Source of the DNA: Fragilaria crotonensis
Lineage: Eukaryota > Bacillariophyta > Fragilariophyceae > Fragilariales > Fragilariaceae
NCBI GenBank assembly: GCA_022925895.1
Contig: JAKSYS010000191.1
Span: forward strand, 27,642 to 91,641
DNA length: 64,000 nucleotides
Direction: 5' to 3'
The notes beneath the pieces are model-generated. The model was not told the DNA's origin, made no database searches, and was given only the letters and a program-made list of their open reading frames with translations. Each line of letters opens with the position of its first letter. Positions within the stretch are counted from its first letter, which is position 1. Below, piece by piece: positions 32,707-45,112 of the stretch. The position numbers and the translations under genes were made by a program.

Positions 32707-33184
32707 CATAAGAATACCTTGCCGGCTCGTTTGGATCAACCGTTCCAGCTACAAATATCGCAACACACGTTATTGGAAGCCAGCGTACGTGGAATTTCTC
32801 CGGTAACGGAGCGTAACGGCTAGAACTTGTTTTGGCCGGACCTTCCTGGGATGTAAGTATTCTACTGCTATGCCTTCACCTGCTTAATGCTTAATGGCTC
32901 TACAACAAGTGTACCGTGTATTCCTGACGGACTCAGAGTACTATACTGCATTTAGAGCTAGACAAAAACTGGCACATCGTAGCGCCTTGACGACGGAACG
33001 ACAATGTACAATAAGCACACGCAATGTCGCACGACACGGGTACGACAAATATGTTACGTAACCACGTTTGATCACACGCATTCCATACGACAAGCACATG
33101 GGCTTGGAGTTTTATCAAACCTAATGGGAGGTCGAAAGCGCTAATGCAGAAGGTCGTTGTAGACTTTAAGCTCAGCCCACTGAT
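32707..33184. other. Intergenic DNA downstream of the gene at 33185
   Basis: No gene or repeat recognised beyond the palindromic array to the left. Likely holds the 3' UTR of the minus-strand gene that ends at 33185. Confidence 0.35.
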
Positions 33185-33970
33185 TCACTCCGATGCTGAC
33201 AGGAACACTATGTCCTTCTGCGTGAACTGACGTAGTAGCTTCCTTGATCGCGAGGATAATCGCATGGTTTTGCTGTGTGATCGCTTGAGTCCCATCTTCT
33301 TGTCCCAGTCATGAATCTGTTGCTGACTGTCTTGGCTGCGTCCCATTGCCGCGTCGAAGGTGATCAAGATATTCTTGGCCTCACCGGGAACCTTCAATGG
33401 CGAAAAATCGTCCTCTTCGATGATCTGGTCGTCGTCAGAATAGGCATCCTCGATAACCACTCCGTAGTCTTCGTCGTCTGAATCATTGTACTCTACGCGA
33501 TTCCTGGCTCGCTTTTGCACTGGTTCCATGGGAATCGTCGGTTCCGGTCCGTTTTCGAAGATGTATTCGAGGAAGGTCAGCGTCGAGCGCCTCCGCTTCT
33601 GTGTTCCACCAAAGTGAGCATGCTTTCCTCCCTTCTTAATGGCATCATCGTACAATGACTCTGAAAATTGATCGGAGTCGAATTCCCGACCTGGCATGAT
33701 GAGATCGTCAGCCCCAACGCCAAGAGACATGCGTTTTGAAAGTGCGATATTGTCATTTCTGAATGTTTCGAAACCAATTGAATGGTTGGTTTCGTATGGC
33801 CATTGGCCTGACATGTTCGGGGTATCCATAACGCAATGAGGAGGTTGCACCAATTTTTGTTCAGAGTTTAGTCTACTCAATAGCTCTCTTTGGGACGAAA
33901 GAAGGCACTGAAATGTGGCATCGTTATGAAATTTGTCGTCTTGGGGAGCCATTTTGGAAGATCTTTTCAT
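33185..33970 (-). CDS. Unknown acidic/basic nuclear-type protein with a conserved C-terminal motif
   Basis: Single exon, 261 aa, ATG at 33970. The N-terminal half is polar. Residues ~130-150 hold a basic patch followed by LTFLEYIFENGPE. Then comes RARNRVEYNDSDDEDYG and a long acidic stretch. The C-terminal block QIHDWDKKMGLKRSHSKTMR followed by LSSRSRKLLRQF is highly basic and looks like a conserved motif that I recall from uncharacterised diatom proteins, typically nuclear. No enzyme motif. It is isolated between two gene-poor regions. Confidence 0.7.
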   Translation of the reverse strand: MKRSSKMAPQDDKFHNDATFQCLLSSQRELLSRLNSEQKLVQPPHCVMDTPNMSGQWPYETNHSIGFETFRNDNIALSKRMSLGVGADDLIMPGREFDSDQFSESLYDDAIKKGGKHAHFGGTQKRRRSTLTFLEYIFENGPEPTIPMEPVQKRARNRVEYNDSDDEDYGVVIEDAYSDDDQIIEEDDFSPLKVPGEAKNILITFDAAMGRSQDSQQQIHDWDKKMGLKRSHSKTMRLSSRSRKLLRQFTQKDIVFLSASE

Positions 33971-36874
33971 TCCTTTGGGACATTTCGTTAGAATACACCT
34001 ATATCAATTGGGACTCGAAGCGTTGTGACACATCGAATACAATTACAATCAGGATAAACCTTTTTCTGGTGCGTTTGGCGTACATCGCGGCGAATTTGGT
34101 TGCTTACCTTTCTCAACAAGAGAGTGTGGGATGCGGTCAATCGTGAAGATGTAGGGTTTGAGAGGCAGATATTTTGGTTTTGTGGGGGAGGGATAAAACG
34201 AATTCGTAGGGTCTTTTACAAATTGAGTTTCCACCTGGAGTCCATGTCGCATGTCGATAATTCTCCGATGTAATATATGAAATTATACGATCAACACGTT
34301 TCTATAGAGCGTCGTATGCAGTATTCTGAGTTTCCTTGGGTCTCGCTGGCATTCTCAACACTCGGAGTTATACTTTTTTCGAACTCATGTAATCGATGTG
34401 AAGTCGATCTGCACGAACTCAAAACTATTTAGCTTATAAATTTCGGTATGAGTCGGGCTAAATTTATCGCTCTTTGAGGACCAGAAGGGTGTCTTTAAAA
34501 AACGGCGTTGGGCCAGGATTAAAGTGTCAACAAAGACTTAAAGTATCACAACATCATATTTATCTTATAGACGCCGATAGGTGTAAGAGGCACTTTGAGC
34601 GCTGGCATCTTACGAGAAACAGTAGGAACAACAGGCCCAAGAAAACCCGAATTCTCCAGTACTATTGTACATGAGCACAAATACTGGTAGTAGTACAAGT
34701 ACTGTTCCAGAAAAGCACTCCGCGAAAGCGGGTCACACCGAAGGCAAAAAATCATTATGGCTGGTTTCACCACAGAGAACCCCGACGTAGGCCTTCATAC
34801 GCTTTCTACAGACGTCATCATTCTCTTAAGTAAAACATGGTCTAGGACGTCACCGTCGTAGAGCGCATTATCTTTGACGAGGCAAGCACGACCATCGACA
34901 ATAAGTTGAATGACGGCGCAAATGTATTGTGAACCAGATGCAGACTGGCGCAACCCGTGGTATTCATCATTGTCTTACCATTCGAGGGGTACGAAAGTCA
35001 GGCTAAATATGAAGTCTTGTATCTCAAACATCGTCAATCACAGTATGAATGCCAGCATCAAGATATGCTGCATAAACACGAAATGATGAGTACTATGTAA
35101 CAAGTGGTTACCACCAGTGGAGAAAGGGTAGATGCACTCATGAAGTCAACAAACCTTATTGTCCAGACAATTATGTCATCAATAATGACATGGCCCACAC
35201 TTTTAAACCTGTAATGGGATAGAGTCAAGGTTATGCTCATTTCCATGGTCAAACAACACCAGGAATGTTTAGGCAAATAATGTTTTACATCTGTGACACA
35301 CAAGCCATCATGTCTAGCTAGCAGCACCAAGCAGCCAGATGTTGTTGGAAGACATGAAATCATGATGATGCTTCTGTTGCTTGTTGCATTGCCCCCGCTG
35401 CTGTTTAAACCTGCCTCCTTGCAAGAGATATCACGAGGCAAGACACTGACCAGTGGTGTGATCAGTACCTATAGCTCACCTCCGCCTACAAGTAGTGCAT
35501 ACTACTACAAGAATGCTGCTGAATTCTCTCTCATCCTCCTGGAACTGTCCAGATGCTTGAGCTAAAAACTCAATCATGTCTGCTGCTTCCTTCAGTTGTG
35601 GTTCAGGATAGCACAGTGGTAGTTGGATGGTTCTTCCCTGCTGATAGGTACTGTTCTATCTGGCTCCTGCAGCTACCAGAGCATGGTAAGCAGCTTGATT
35701 AGTATTCGGAAAAGCATGTTGTTTGGTGCATTCTTGTTGCAGCAGCAAGGAGTAGTTTGAATTGCTTCTGTGAATCAACATCACGCATTTATATGCATTG
35801 ATATGAATCCAAACACATTTGGAACAAGCACCGTTGGAAGAATTAATGAAATAGTACCGTGGATAAGGGTTCTGTGTCTAACCTTGGGCTTCTATGCATT
35901 CTTTCCTTGATTTCATGGTTGTCTATGTATTCTTATGGCACTTGAGTACTCAAGTACGTCATACTGTAGCACCGGCATGTAGTACTTACGTCTAATTCAT
36001 GACAGCAGTTACCCTGCTGTACTTGCACAACTACCGGAAGCTACATGCAGAGGACTGGCTGGTGGGATTCTATCATCAACAAAACGCTTCAGACGTCAGA
36101 GGATATCCTCAAAATGAACGAACCTTTAGTTAAAACATCAACACCATCATGCAATTGGCAGAAATTTGAACCATACTCCACCAAGACTGTGTGGACCTTA
36201 AACATAGCTTAACTTATGCGCTGCTACTAAGGTGCCAGTAACATCAGGTCTCTGGGAAGGCCTGGCAAAGCTTGCATTCCAAAGCATGCGACAATGACTG
36301 AGACATGATTAATAACCTGAATGCCAATGACTGATGTTGGGATGGCATGAGTTGAAGTAATTCTTTACTACTATGCAGATTTGTCAAATTAACAGTGGGT
36401 GAACTTGTATGACATGATTCATGGCTTTTCAAACCACACAATAAAATATCAACAGCATATCAACAGATTACTGTCAACAGATCATTAACAGTTTCTTACT
36501 AGACCGCGGTTTACTAATTATCAACGGACTATCAACAAAACATCAACAGGTTATCCCAACAAAAGCTCAGAACATGGCAACAAGGTTGGTGCACAGTGCA
36601 CAGTGCACAGTCGTTACGCACTACTCCAGTACGCACCATCGGACAGTATGTGATGACATCGATTGCACCCCAACAATGCGCGGACGACGCGCGTTTTGGC
36701 GGGCCTTCGAGAGTGGAACCCTACTACATACTTGTACCGGATAGCCACGCTTGAACATTCTCAACTACTTGTACTGTATCGTAAATCGTAACCTCCAAGG
36801 TGTAAGTACAGTTGTTAACAAGAGCAACCACGCTATTCGAGTGGAGCCTTTAGAGGCGTCAGATCCGTAGCATG
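33971..36874. other. Gene-poor stretch, possible transposon debris
   Basis: About 2.9 kb without a gene I can support. A 127-codon minus-strand frame at 35058-35441 is open but shows only hydrophobic, low-information sequence. Near 36430-36550 the word ATCAACA is repeated about eight times with irregular spacing. The block GTGCACAGTGCACAGTGCACAG at about 36590 is a short tandem. Confidence 0.4.
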
Positions 36875-38167
36875 CTATGATATTGCCGATGTTGCTGACG
36901 GTCCAACGACAACCTCACCTGTTGGAAGGAGGAATTCGTCAGGCAATGTCCAACCTTTAATGACCAAGTCTCCATTGGCGTCGTCCAGCAAGGGTGCGTG
37001 ACCAAACCAGTAGAGCAACAACCCTGGACCAAATCGGTGAATGTAGGATTCTGCCTGAGGCAAAACTGAATCTTTATGGGTGTGGGCATCGCCAAAGAGA
37101 CCCTACGTTTGGGCATACGCGCAATTCGTGAGCTGATTTGTATTGACACCAACAACAAGGGACAAATAGAACATTGGCAGTGGAAACAATAGCAATGCAT
37201 GTCATACCTTGGAATCAATCCAGCAGACTATTCTCCATCCGTCATCATTCTCATTCGCCGATGTACTAGTCGTGTTGCCCGCTGGTCGTTTCACCTGCAC
37301 CGCGACAGGAGTCGACAGCAAGACATCAGGTGTTTTCGACGACCCTCGCTCTCGCAATTGTTCCTCCGTCTCAAACGGAATTCCTGCAGGAAATAAAGCA
37401 AGGGTTTGTTGAGGAATTCGCCATATAACCCCGGTGTAAAGCCCGGTTGCCACAACATATCCAACACCCTACCTACCCATGGATGTCAGGAGCTCTTCCA
37501 GTAATCGTTCATACTCCACACCTATTGAATGTCGCACTGCATCATGTTCCGGTCCATACATGGGATCTAGTGCAATTACATGAAGCACTTCCCGTGCCAA
37601 TCGTGTCGTCGAGACGCTCGACTGGCTGTCGGAAAGTGATGGCCCGGGGAATGTTTCCGAACATTGGTACACTTCTGCCAACACCGACACGTCACTTAAT
37701 CTCGTCACCGGATCTCGCATGACAGTCGTCAAAGAATTGCGGCTGATAGAGGCATGTAGTATAACGTCCAACATGGCTCGGGCGAACGGATACGGAGGAT
37801 ACCGAATGGATTTGGCAATTTGCCACAAGGATTCTCCCTTTTGCGTGTAGCGATGAATGTAGTGAGTAGGGATCTTTGCCTTGATTGAGCGCGCTGTGCC
37901 TTTCACATGGAAGACGTGCGTGTTTCTAATTAATGAAATGATGGACTTGATTGGCATATCGTAGCGGAGACTGGCGTCGGCAATGGCTAGGTCAAAGGCA
38001 TGCCTGTCATAGAGGAAATCTGCATTGTTGTCGATGGCTTCGCGACACCATTTGACAACTGAGTTGTACTGATCGACCGAAAGATCAGGATGCCATTCCA
38101 GTTCTTTTCTGCTTGGTGTGGTTGTGCTTTCTTCTAGAAGTACAGTTTTGGATGTCTTGGTCGTCAT
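36875..38167 (-). CDS. CDIN1: CDIN1-like (C15orf41 family) PD-(D/E)xK nuclease
   Basis: Three exons: 38167-37477, 37383-37208 and 37102-36875. Introns are 93 and 105 bp (GTAGGT..CTGCAG; GTATGA..AACGTAG). Phases close to 364 aa. Family signatures in order: MRDPVTRLSDVSVLAEVYQC, DPMYGPEHDAVRHSIGVEYE, LRERGSSKTPDVLL, CWIDSKGLFGD and YIHRFGPGLLLYWFG. The PD and D/E-x-K parts of the nuclease core are TPD and DSK, split by intron 2 just after DSK. The human homologue binds codanin-1 and is linked to congenital dyserythropoietic anaemia I; it acts in histone supply/chromatin assembly. A longer N-terminus (~100 aa) than human may include helix-turn-helix repeats. It is divergent from the ERD2-like gene (499 bp apart). 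Confidence 0.9.
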
Positions 38168-38666
38168 GGTCGTGGATGCACGTCGTGCTCGGTCATAGCA
38201 TTGGTGTGATCATGATGGTGCTTGGCCTCGTTGTGCCGTAAACAACTTCACGCCGAACCGTGCGCGATTCTTGATGTGATTCCCGAGTCCAGAGTCCAGA
38301 GTCCAGATATCAGATTCGTCGCGAGTCGCGAGTCGCGAAGAGTGGAGTCGTCAGACGGTCAGACATCCCCCGAAGGTGGGTTGGCGGTTGGACAGCCTGT
38401 TTCGGTTTACATTTTACATAGTAAATGTACAGTATGTACAGTGTACAGTACTTACCGTTACCACCATCCGTGACCAAACGAGTTTGCATGCGATATCCAG
38501 TACAGTACTGACTAGAGCGTGTACGACATGGCAACGGCTCAACAACACGCGGATATTGGGACAGTCATACCTGTGCTGATCTCTATCAACTATCAACACA
38601 CTTCCAACGAGACAATTTCAAGGCGCTACTCTACTACATACCACCACCGCATATCCATAATTCACC
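38168..38666. promoter_or_regulatory. Divergent intergenic region CDIN1 / ERD2-like
   Basis: Should hold both promoters. It contains simple repeats (TCCAGAGTCCAGAGTCCAG at ~38288; CGCGAGTCGCGAGTCGCGA at ~38320) and GTACAGT motifs near 38425-38455. No specific factor site was recognised. Confidence 0.4.
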
Positions 38667-40001
38667 ATGTCTTCTGACGGCCCCTACGGACGACAAGGCT
38701 TCAACGCCAATGCTAGTGGGTATGGAGGTGCGAGCTACAGTCAGGGTGGAGGAGCAGGAGGATACATGGCTCCCGCCTATGGACAACAACAAGGTGGATA
38801 TTCCTATGGTGGAGATGCACCGAGTTATGGATATGGAGTTGGTGCGCCAATGGATAACTTTCAGGTAGGTCGTGGGTTGCAATGTAAGAATCGGTCGTGG
38901 AGGATTTCGTTTGGTTGGTGTCAAAAGTCATGCCTTAATGAATGGTGCATGTTGGCATCAGTCTTGCTGTATGTAATCGAACCGCGTTTGTTATCCATCA
39001 CCAATGCTTGGGGTGTGGGGGTTCGCTTTCGCCGGCCTTTAAGCAGATGGCGCCCTCTCAGTATGATCCAGTACAACTAAATCGGTGCACTCTCACACAT
39101 AACACGCACACACTCGCAGAACGACGGCCCCGACGAGGATAAGAATAAAAAAGGGAAGAAGAGTCTTGCACTAGCAGCTTTGAACCAAAATGTCGTCATT
39201 TGGGCTGGATTCTTTACGGCATCCTTGTTCGTCTACTTCCTTCTATCCGGCGGTGATTTCTCTTTCCTTATGACCTACGGAGCCATGTCTCGTATGTTCG
39301 GATTCGGAATTCTCAATCTAAAGACGTTCAAGAGCCAACGGGCAACTGGGGTCTCTGTCAAGACATTGCAGCTCTACTGTCTCGTATTCTTCTTCCGTCT
39401 AACGTCCATCATTCGTCATGAGGGATACTTACCTTACGATAAATCAGGCGATTGGCTTTATCACGTCATTGAAATCATGGCATTGGTCTTTACCGGAAGT
39501 GCCCTGTACGCATGCATGGTCCCCTACAAGCGAACATACCAAGCAGATTTGGATTGTTTCGGCGAAATGAACGTGCCCCCAGGTTTTGGCGCCATCTACC
39601 TGGCAATCCCAATCTTTATATTGGCAGTATTTGTCCACCCCAACTTAAACTCGGACTTTGTTAGCGACGTGGCGTGGACCTACGCCATGTACTTGGAATC
39701 CCTCGCACTGATCCCTCAATTGTACATGTTCCAAAAGCAGACATCTGGTGTGGTCGAACTCTTGACGGCTCATTTCGTCGCAGCCTTGGGATTTGGACGC
39801 ATTATGGAATTCTGTTTCTGGGTCTACAGCTACCACGAGCTCGCCAACAGTGCCGGGTCGAAACTTCCCGGCTATCTGGCGCTCTTTTCTCAGTTTATGC
39901 AGCTCGTCTTGATGTTGGATTTCTTTTGGTATTACTATCTTGCTGTCAAGAATGCTACCCCCTTGGTTCTTCCGTCACATGTGGGCATGGCCATGGTGTA
40001 A
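38667..40001 (+). CDS. ERD2/KDEL-receptor-like multi-span protein with Gly/Tyr/Gln-rich N-terminal exon
   Basis: Two exons, 38667-38864 and 39120-40001, with a 255-bp phase-0 intron (GTAGGT..CTCGCAG), giving 359 aa. Exon 1 is a low-complexity head (GGASYSQGGGAGGYMAPAY, QQQGGYSYGG). Exon 2 begins with a charged linker (DEDKNKKGKK), then an extra hydrophobic segment, then the ER-retention-receptor fold. Diagnostic blocks are ATGVSVKTLQLYCLVFFFR, YLESLALIPQLYMFQK and ELLTAHFVAALGFGR. Canonical KDEL receptors are ~212 aa without this head. The extra first membrane segment resembles plant ERD2-like proteins, so ligand specificity for KDEL-type signals is uncertain. Likely role: retrieval or sorting between Golgi and ER. 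Confidence 0.85.
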
Positions 40002-40261
40002 ATTGCGGGACTTGCTTTAGGGAGTGGGGGAGAGTAGTGTGGCGTGTGTCCGCCACCAAAATTGTTCCCAAGCGCGCATTTTGGTTCAACCAACAATACG
40101 AGCCAGCACACTCGATACCAGCAAGCACGCCTTCTCGCTTTTTTAGAAATTGCTTATCAAACAAATAACGTGATTAGTTATAGTTTGCTTTCACTGATAA
40201 GATCGAGCAGATGACATCAAATTCGTTCAAGTTCTCTAATCGAGGGATTAGAACTTAAATA

Positions 40262-42407
40262 CTAGTAGTCGCTGCCGAGTCCTGGGTGATTCCATGCTTC
40301 AGCGGCCTGTTTGGCTTGCTGCTGCTGCTGAGGCGTCGGGCCTTCAAGCTGTTGCTGCTGAGGCGTCGGGCCTTCAAGCTGTTGCTGCTGAGGTGTTGGA
40401 CGTTGCTGCTGCTGCTGCTGTGGTGGGGGGTATCCAGGTGGATATCCACCATATGCACCAGGGGGAATTTGACCTGGTGGACCTTGTCTCCCTGGAGGAG
40501 GACCTTGACCTGGAGGGTATTGCCCAGGTCTTTGCGGTAGACCTCCCTGCCACTGAGTCTGTTGAGGAGGTGGGTATTGCTGAGGTCTGGCTCCGGGGTA
40601 CGGAATCGACCCGCGAGGCTGTGGCAATTGTTGGCCATACTGGTTTGGAGGATAGTATGCCCCACCAGGCTGTTGTGGCGGTGGTCGGCCACCCATCGAG
40701 TATCCGGGTGCATAGTCCTGAGGAACATCGTTGACGTTACTCTCAAACAGCGCGCTTACACCAGAGCGAGCCTGTGACAAGAGGCCTGAAAGGAATAACA
40801 ACGTAAGAATCCGATTGACGCTTGAGGTAGGGGGAATTCCAGTGATTTGCAGCCTGATCGCAAAACTTACCAGATGTTGTGGAACCAACTGTCTGTCCGA
40901 CTTCCGTGGCCGATTTCACTACTGTTTCACGAGCTTGGCCAATGACTTCCTTGGTGCGATTGCGGAAGCCAAGTAGGCCCTGCCATGCACTCCCCAAGGC
41001 TTCTTTAACAGCACTAGTGGTGTCTTCCTGAACGAGTTGCTGCTGGGGAGGCGGACCTGCGCGTTGCTGTCCATACTGACTTCCGTATCCAGGGTGTCCG
41101 TATTGGCCCCCATATTGACCGTTGTATTGGCCAAATTGTGTTGGCGGCGGACCTGCCTGTTGTTGTGGCGGCTGCTGGTATTGGCTTTGCGGCTGCTGCT
41201 GCCATGCAGGACGCGGATCATGTGCTGGCAACCCTTGAGGACGTTGGCCTTGAGGCGGTGACATACCCTGTTGGGGTGGTGGCACACCAGTTTGAGGTGG
41301 TGGTGTACCGTGTTGGTGCGTTGGCATACCAGCTTGAGGTGGTGGTGTGCTGTGTTGGTGCGGTGGCACTCTGGCTTGAGGTACATTTCCCTGTTGTGGG
41401 GGTCGCTGCCATGGTTGCTGTTGCTGCTGTGGAGGCACGCCTTGGCGAGGTGGTGGAAGCTGCTGCTGTTGAAACGGCGACCCACCTTGATACTGTTGTT
41501 CCAGAGGCCGATACTGCTGCTGTTGCTGCTGCTGAGGAGGCGGACTGCTTTGATGCTGTAGTTCCGGAGCCCGATACTGCTGTTGTAGGGTCTCAGAACC
41601 TTGCACAGGCTGACCAGGTGCGTGCTGATTGGCTGGAGGCTGGAATTGTGTGTGCTGAAGTGAAGGCTTCTCTTGCTGATGTGGCGGCTGCTCAAACTGA
41701 CGAGTAGGCTCTGGTTCCTTGGCTTCTACGACTGGCTCGAGAGACGACTCTTCGTTTTGGACCGGCGGTGACTGGTTCCATGCTCCATATGGCACAGCTC
41801 CAGGCTCCTCCTTCGAGACGCCCCACGGAGCAAGGTTCTGCGTCTCGTCCTTACGAGGCAAACCCCACGGCTCTCTCTGGTGCTGCTCCGATGGGAACTG
41901 CGATGGCCCGTCTTCTCCCTCAGTTCGTCCTTCCCCACTCTCCTCACCAGTGTACTCGGTTGACAGTTCCACCTTTTCAATCCCATCTACACCCACTTGG
42001 GGCTCAGGGTCTTGTTGACGTTCTGGCTCCTGCACTTCTTCGTCTACGATTGCGGCAGGTCTCTCCCACGTTGTCGTACCATCATTTTCGTTGTAATAGT
42101 ATGGACGACCACTGGCCTGATCCAAGTATTCGGTCCAACCAGGCGGGAGTGGCGAAGGGGCGCGGTCCTCTATGTGCTGCTGCTGCGGTGTGGTGTGTTT
42201 CTCCTGTTGCTGTCCTCCATACGAACTGTACCCTTGTTGTGGCTGTTGTTCTCTTTGTCGCTCGCCATAGTATTGCTGCTGTTGCTGCTGATATGCTTGA
42301 GGAGTATGGTAGCTTCCAACCCCTCCTCCTCCTGGAGCACTCGTCTGACTGGACAATCCGACGCACCCCAAGAGGAATAATGACATGAGTTGACTGTCGA
42401 ATTTCAT
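40262..42407 (-). CDS. Signal-peptide protein with one WW domain and long Pro/Gln-rich region
   Basis: Two exons, 42407-40871 and 40785-40262, with an 85-bp phase-1 intron (GTAAGT..CTTTCAG), giving 686 aa. The N-terminus (MKFDSQLMSLFLLGCVGLSS) reads as a cleavable signal peptide. A canonical WW domain lies at ~87-118 (LPPGWTEYLDQASGRPYYYN, then TTTWERP), with both tryptophans present. The rest is dominated by Gln, Pro, Gly and Tyr (QYGGQYGHPGYGSQYGQQ). There is a short amphipathic helix region near ~480-505 (WQGLLGFRNRTKEVIGQARE) and PTPQQQQLEG tandem repeats near the end. WW domains are normally cytosolic or nuclear, so targeting is the question. No enzymatic motif. It converges on the ERD2-like gene. 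Confidence 0.75.
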
Positions 42408-42985
42408 GATTAGTGATCACAATGTTTTGTTCGTTGTGCTTTGGATGCTCTCAAACAGGCGAGGAGTGATTGTTTGCTATCTCAATCGAGACAAGCGCGT
42501 TGATGCGAACTACGATTTCTTGTGGGACCAACGGATTGACACGTGAAAGTTAACTCGATCATAAAGTGGTTCACTATCAACACATGCTGATACAGGTTAT
42601 GTAGATACGTGTAAAGCGTGTACAAGATTAAACATAGCAATTGTTTCCACGCGTCCACTCTCCAGGCTCCGACAACCAACAACCACGCAGACAACAGCAG
42701 ATTACACCTACGTCAGCGTCCTATACTGAACAGTAGTCCAGTACAACAGTAGCTGATCTCGAATCTTCGAGTATTGTACCAGTACTGTATGCACCTTTTA
42801 TCTACTGCAGAATTTAGTTACAGTACATAAGATTCTAACTTCTTCCTAACAACTAACAGAGGAAAGTCTCCATGATAAAGTCATCAAGGTCAAAGCCACC
42901 ATGGAAGAACGCCTCGAAGAGCCTTTCCAATCTCTGATTCGAATCTCGCATGTTCAGCGGCATGGACTGCCAGAGAAGCAATACA
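42408..42985. other. Intergenic: WW gene promoter and Kelch-BTB 3' flank
   Basis: No ORF of interest. It contains GTAC-rich motifs near 42730-42790. The Kelch-BTB stop at 42986 is followed by frames that only shadow its coding sequence. Confidence 0.4.
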
Positions 42986-45112
42986 TTATCGATTTCGTAA
43001 AACCTCGAAGACCAGTTCCATGTTGCTTCGGCCCATTTCTTCGAAAGACTCTGTCTTGGATACTTCTTCAAAATGTGCAACGATGAACTTTAATGCTTTT
43101 CGTCGCAGAGCAGTGGCGGTATGCATGTCTGCAGCATGAAAAATAGTGGCCGCCGTCTCGACGCTGATGGATTGGATCATTCGCTTTTCGCACATTGTTT
43201 TCAGGCGTGGGATGCAATAGAGATCGGCGGCTTCAAAGAGTTCCATGGCCTCCTCAAGGTTGATTCGTACAGTGTCTGTGTACAAGTATTCCAGAATGGA
43301 CAAAAACGGAATGCCGGACTTCTTCGATACGAATAGTGGACAAGCGAGACTCGCGCATGTCACCCAGGAAGAGCGCTCGAAAGTAAGGACTCCTCATGAG
43401 CATCAGCTTATGGGCATATATAGGTTGGTTTTCGACAATGAACGTGATGTCCGACATGGTATCATCATCTACTAGGCCTCGCAAGTCTGAAATCAGGGTC
43501 GACGGAGGCACTTCAAAGTTGAGATCGTATGCAGCAAAGTCGAATCGAATGAAGTCATTCAGACGTTCTGATCCATCGTACCCACCGAAGATGTACATGG
43601 AATCCTGGTATGATACGGCAACATGGCAGAATCGAGGTCCAGGCATGTCCGGTGATGTCGATTTCAGCTCTCGCCACTTGGAAGCGGATGAGGAGTTCAA
43701 TGAAAGTTGCAATTCGTGTAAGTCGCTCATCGCCGCCCCGCTGGAGCCGCCAAAGATGTACATCGAATGATTCCACACGCAGCTGATGTGACTGTCACGC
43801 GGAATCGGTGGTGTCCCATCCGTTACGAGCGAGCTCCAGATTCGTGCCTCAATGTCGAACACATGCGTATCAGACAGGTGGCGGGTGCCATCATGACCAC
43901 CAAAGAGGAGGATTTGGTTCATATGTACAACGCAGGTAGCACGATAACGAGATCGAGGTCGTCGGCCGGCAACAGAAACGGCGCTCCATTTGGACAAGGT
44001 AAAATCAAATTCGTGTAAATCAGATCTGAAAATACAAGTGATGGTGAGAACGAGGAATCAATCATATGCTTAAATCATCAATCTCCCACGTATGAGTAAG
44101 ACCGCACTTACTTATAGGATCCATCATATCCACCAAAGACATACATGGAGTTGCCGTGCACAACAGATGCGTGCGAGTGTCGTTCCGACGGCGGTCGACC
44201 AATCCTGGCATTGATTTCCTTCCATGTCATGCTGGTAAAGTCGAATCCAAAGAAATCGTTCGTCCTTGAAGTTCCGTTAAATCCTCCGAAGACGTAAAAG
44301 GTACTGCCGTGTACAACTGATACATGCCGATCTCGAGGACTTGGAGGACGTCCGGAGTTAGCCGCAGCCAAGACGGGACTCCAGCGGCGAGTGGCAAAAG
44401 AGTAGGCATGGAAATCGTTGACGCGGACCTGGCCATTGTACCCGCCAAAAATGTATAATGCTCCATTCAAGACCGCAGCGCTGTGCAAAGATCTTGGGCA
44501 GGGAGGCAATGATCCTGGAACGGTGCTTACTACTGACCAACCCGATGCTGCTTGTGATGGTGAACTAGGTTGGGCAAGCTCAGGATCGGAGAAGGGTTCA
44601 CCTTGTAATGCAAGACGTTGGCCTTCGTAATACAAATTAATAGGTGCGCCTTCATGGTTGCGAACAGATGCAGCGCTGTGGTTGTTGTTGGACGTGATGG
44701 ACGTAACGGAACGATCCGGCAAAGGCGAAACAACCCCTGACAGTCCTCGGCGACGATCACCGTCTGAATCAATCGTCAATTCTCTCGTTTCTCGATCAAC
44801 CATGACTAAGGACTCTTGATCAATGACCATCGCAATGGCGGGTGGAGGTCTCGGGAGAGAAGGAAGCGGTGCTGATGCGGGTGGCTGCTGTTGGGTTGTC
44901 GCTTGTCGTCTCAGCTGTGCTTGATGAGAGTTTCGTCCCGGTCCAGCGCCATGAGATTGCAAGGAGTTCATGGCATGCAGTTCGAAGCCATGAAAGGAGT
45001 GAGTTAAGTCACTCGATGACTCATCTCCATGGTTCGAGACATTGTTGCTTCCGTGGTCATCATCAGTGCTGTTCGGTTCAGCGTTTTGACTATCCCGGTC
45101 GCCGCTCTCCAT
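42986..45112 (-). CDS. Kelch-repeat/BTB protein (LZTR1-like order), frame break near 43303
   Basis: Exons are 45112-44112 and 44025-42986, with an 86-bp phase-2 intron (GTAAGT..TTTCAG), about 679 aa. The first ~190 residues are disordered. Six kelch blades follow, with repeated LYIFGGYNG, FYVFGGFNG, MYVFGGYDG, ILLFGGHDG, MYIFGGSSG and MYIFGGYDG. A C-terminal BTB domain follows (DDDTMSDITFIVENQPIYAHK, then LEYLYTDTVRINLEEAMELF), ending FEEMGRSNMELVFEVLRNR. Kelch before BTB is the order of LZTR1, a CUL3 substrate adaptor, so an adaptor role is likely. In the middle of BTB the frame shifts at CCGTTTTTGTCC; total exon length is one base over a multiple of three. ATG 45112 is the first in frame (upstream extension starts TTG). 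Confidence 0.8.

Noticed and set aside
32389-32806. Overlapping ORFs with SEIPLTVSGIPLTVS repeats on both strands
   Set aside because: They are translations of the palindromic repeat array, open in several frames because the unit length (21) is a multiple of three and has no stops.
35058-35441. 127-codon minus-strand ORF, possibly transposase debris
   Set aside because: No catalytic or domain motif could be identified; kept only as part of the gene-poor stretch.
40286-42388. Long plus-strand ORFs (for example 41138-41707, 41768-42388)
   Set aside because: Antisense shadows of the CAG/CCA-rich WW-domain gene, leucine/alanine-rich by codon complementarity.
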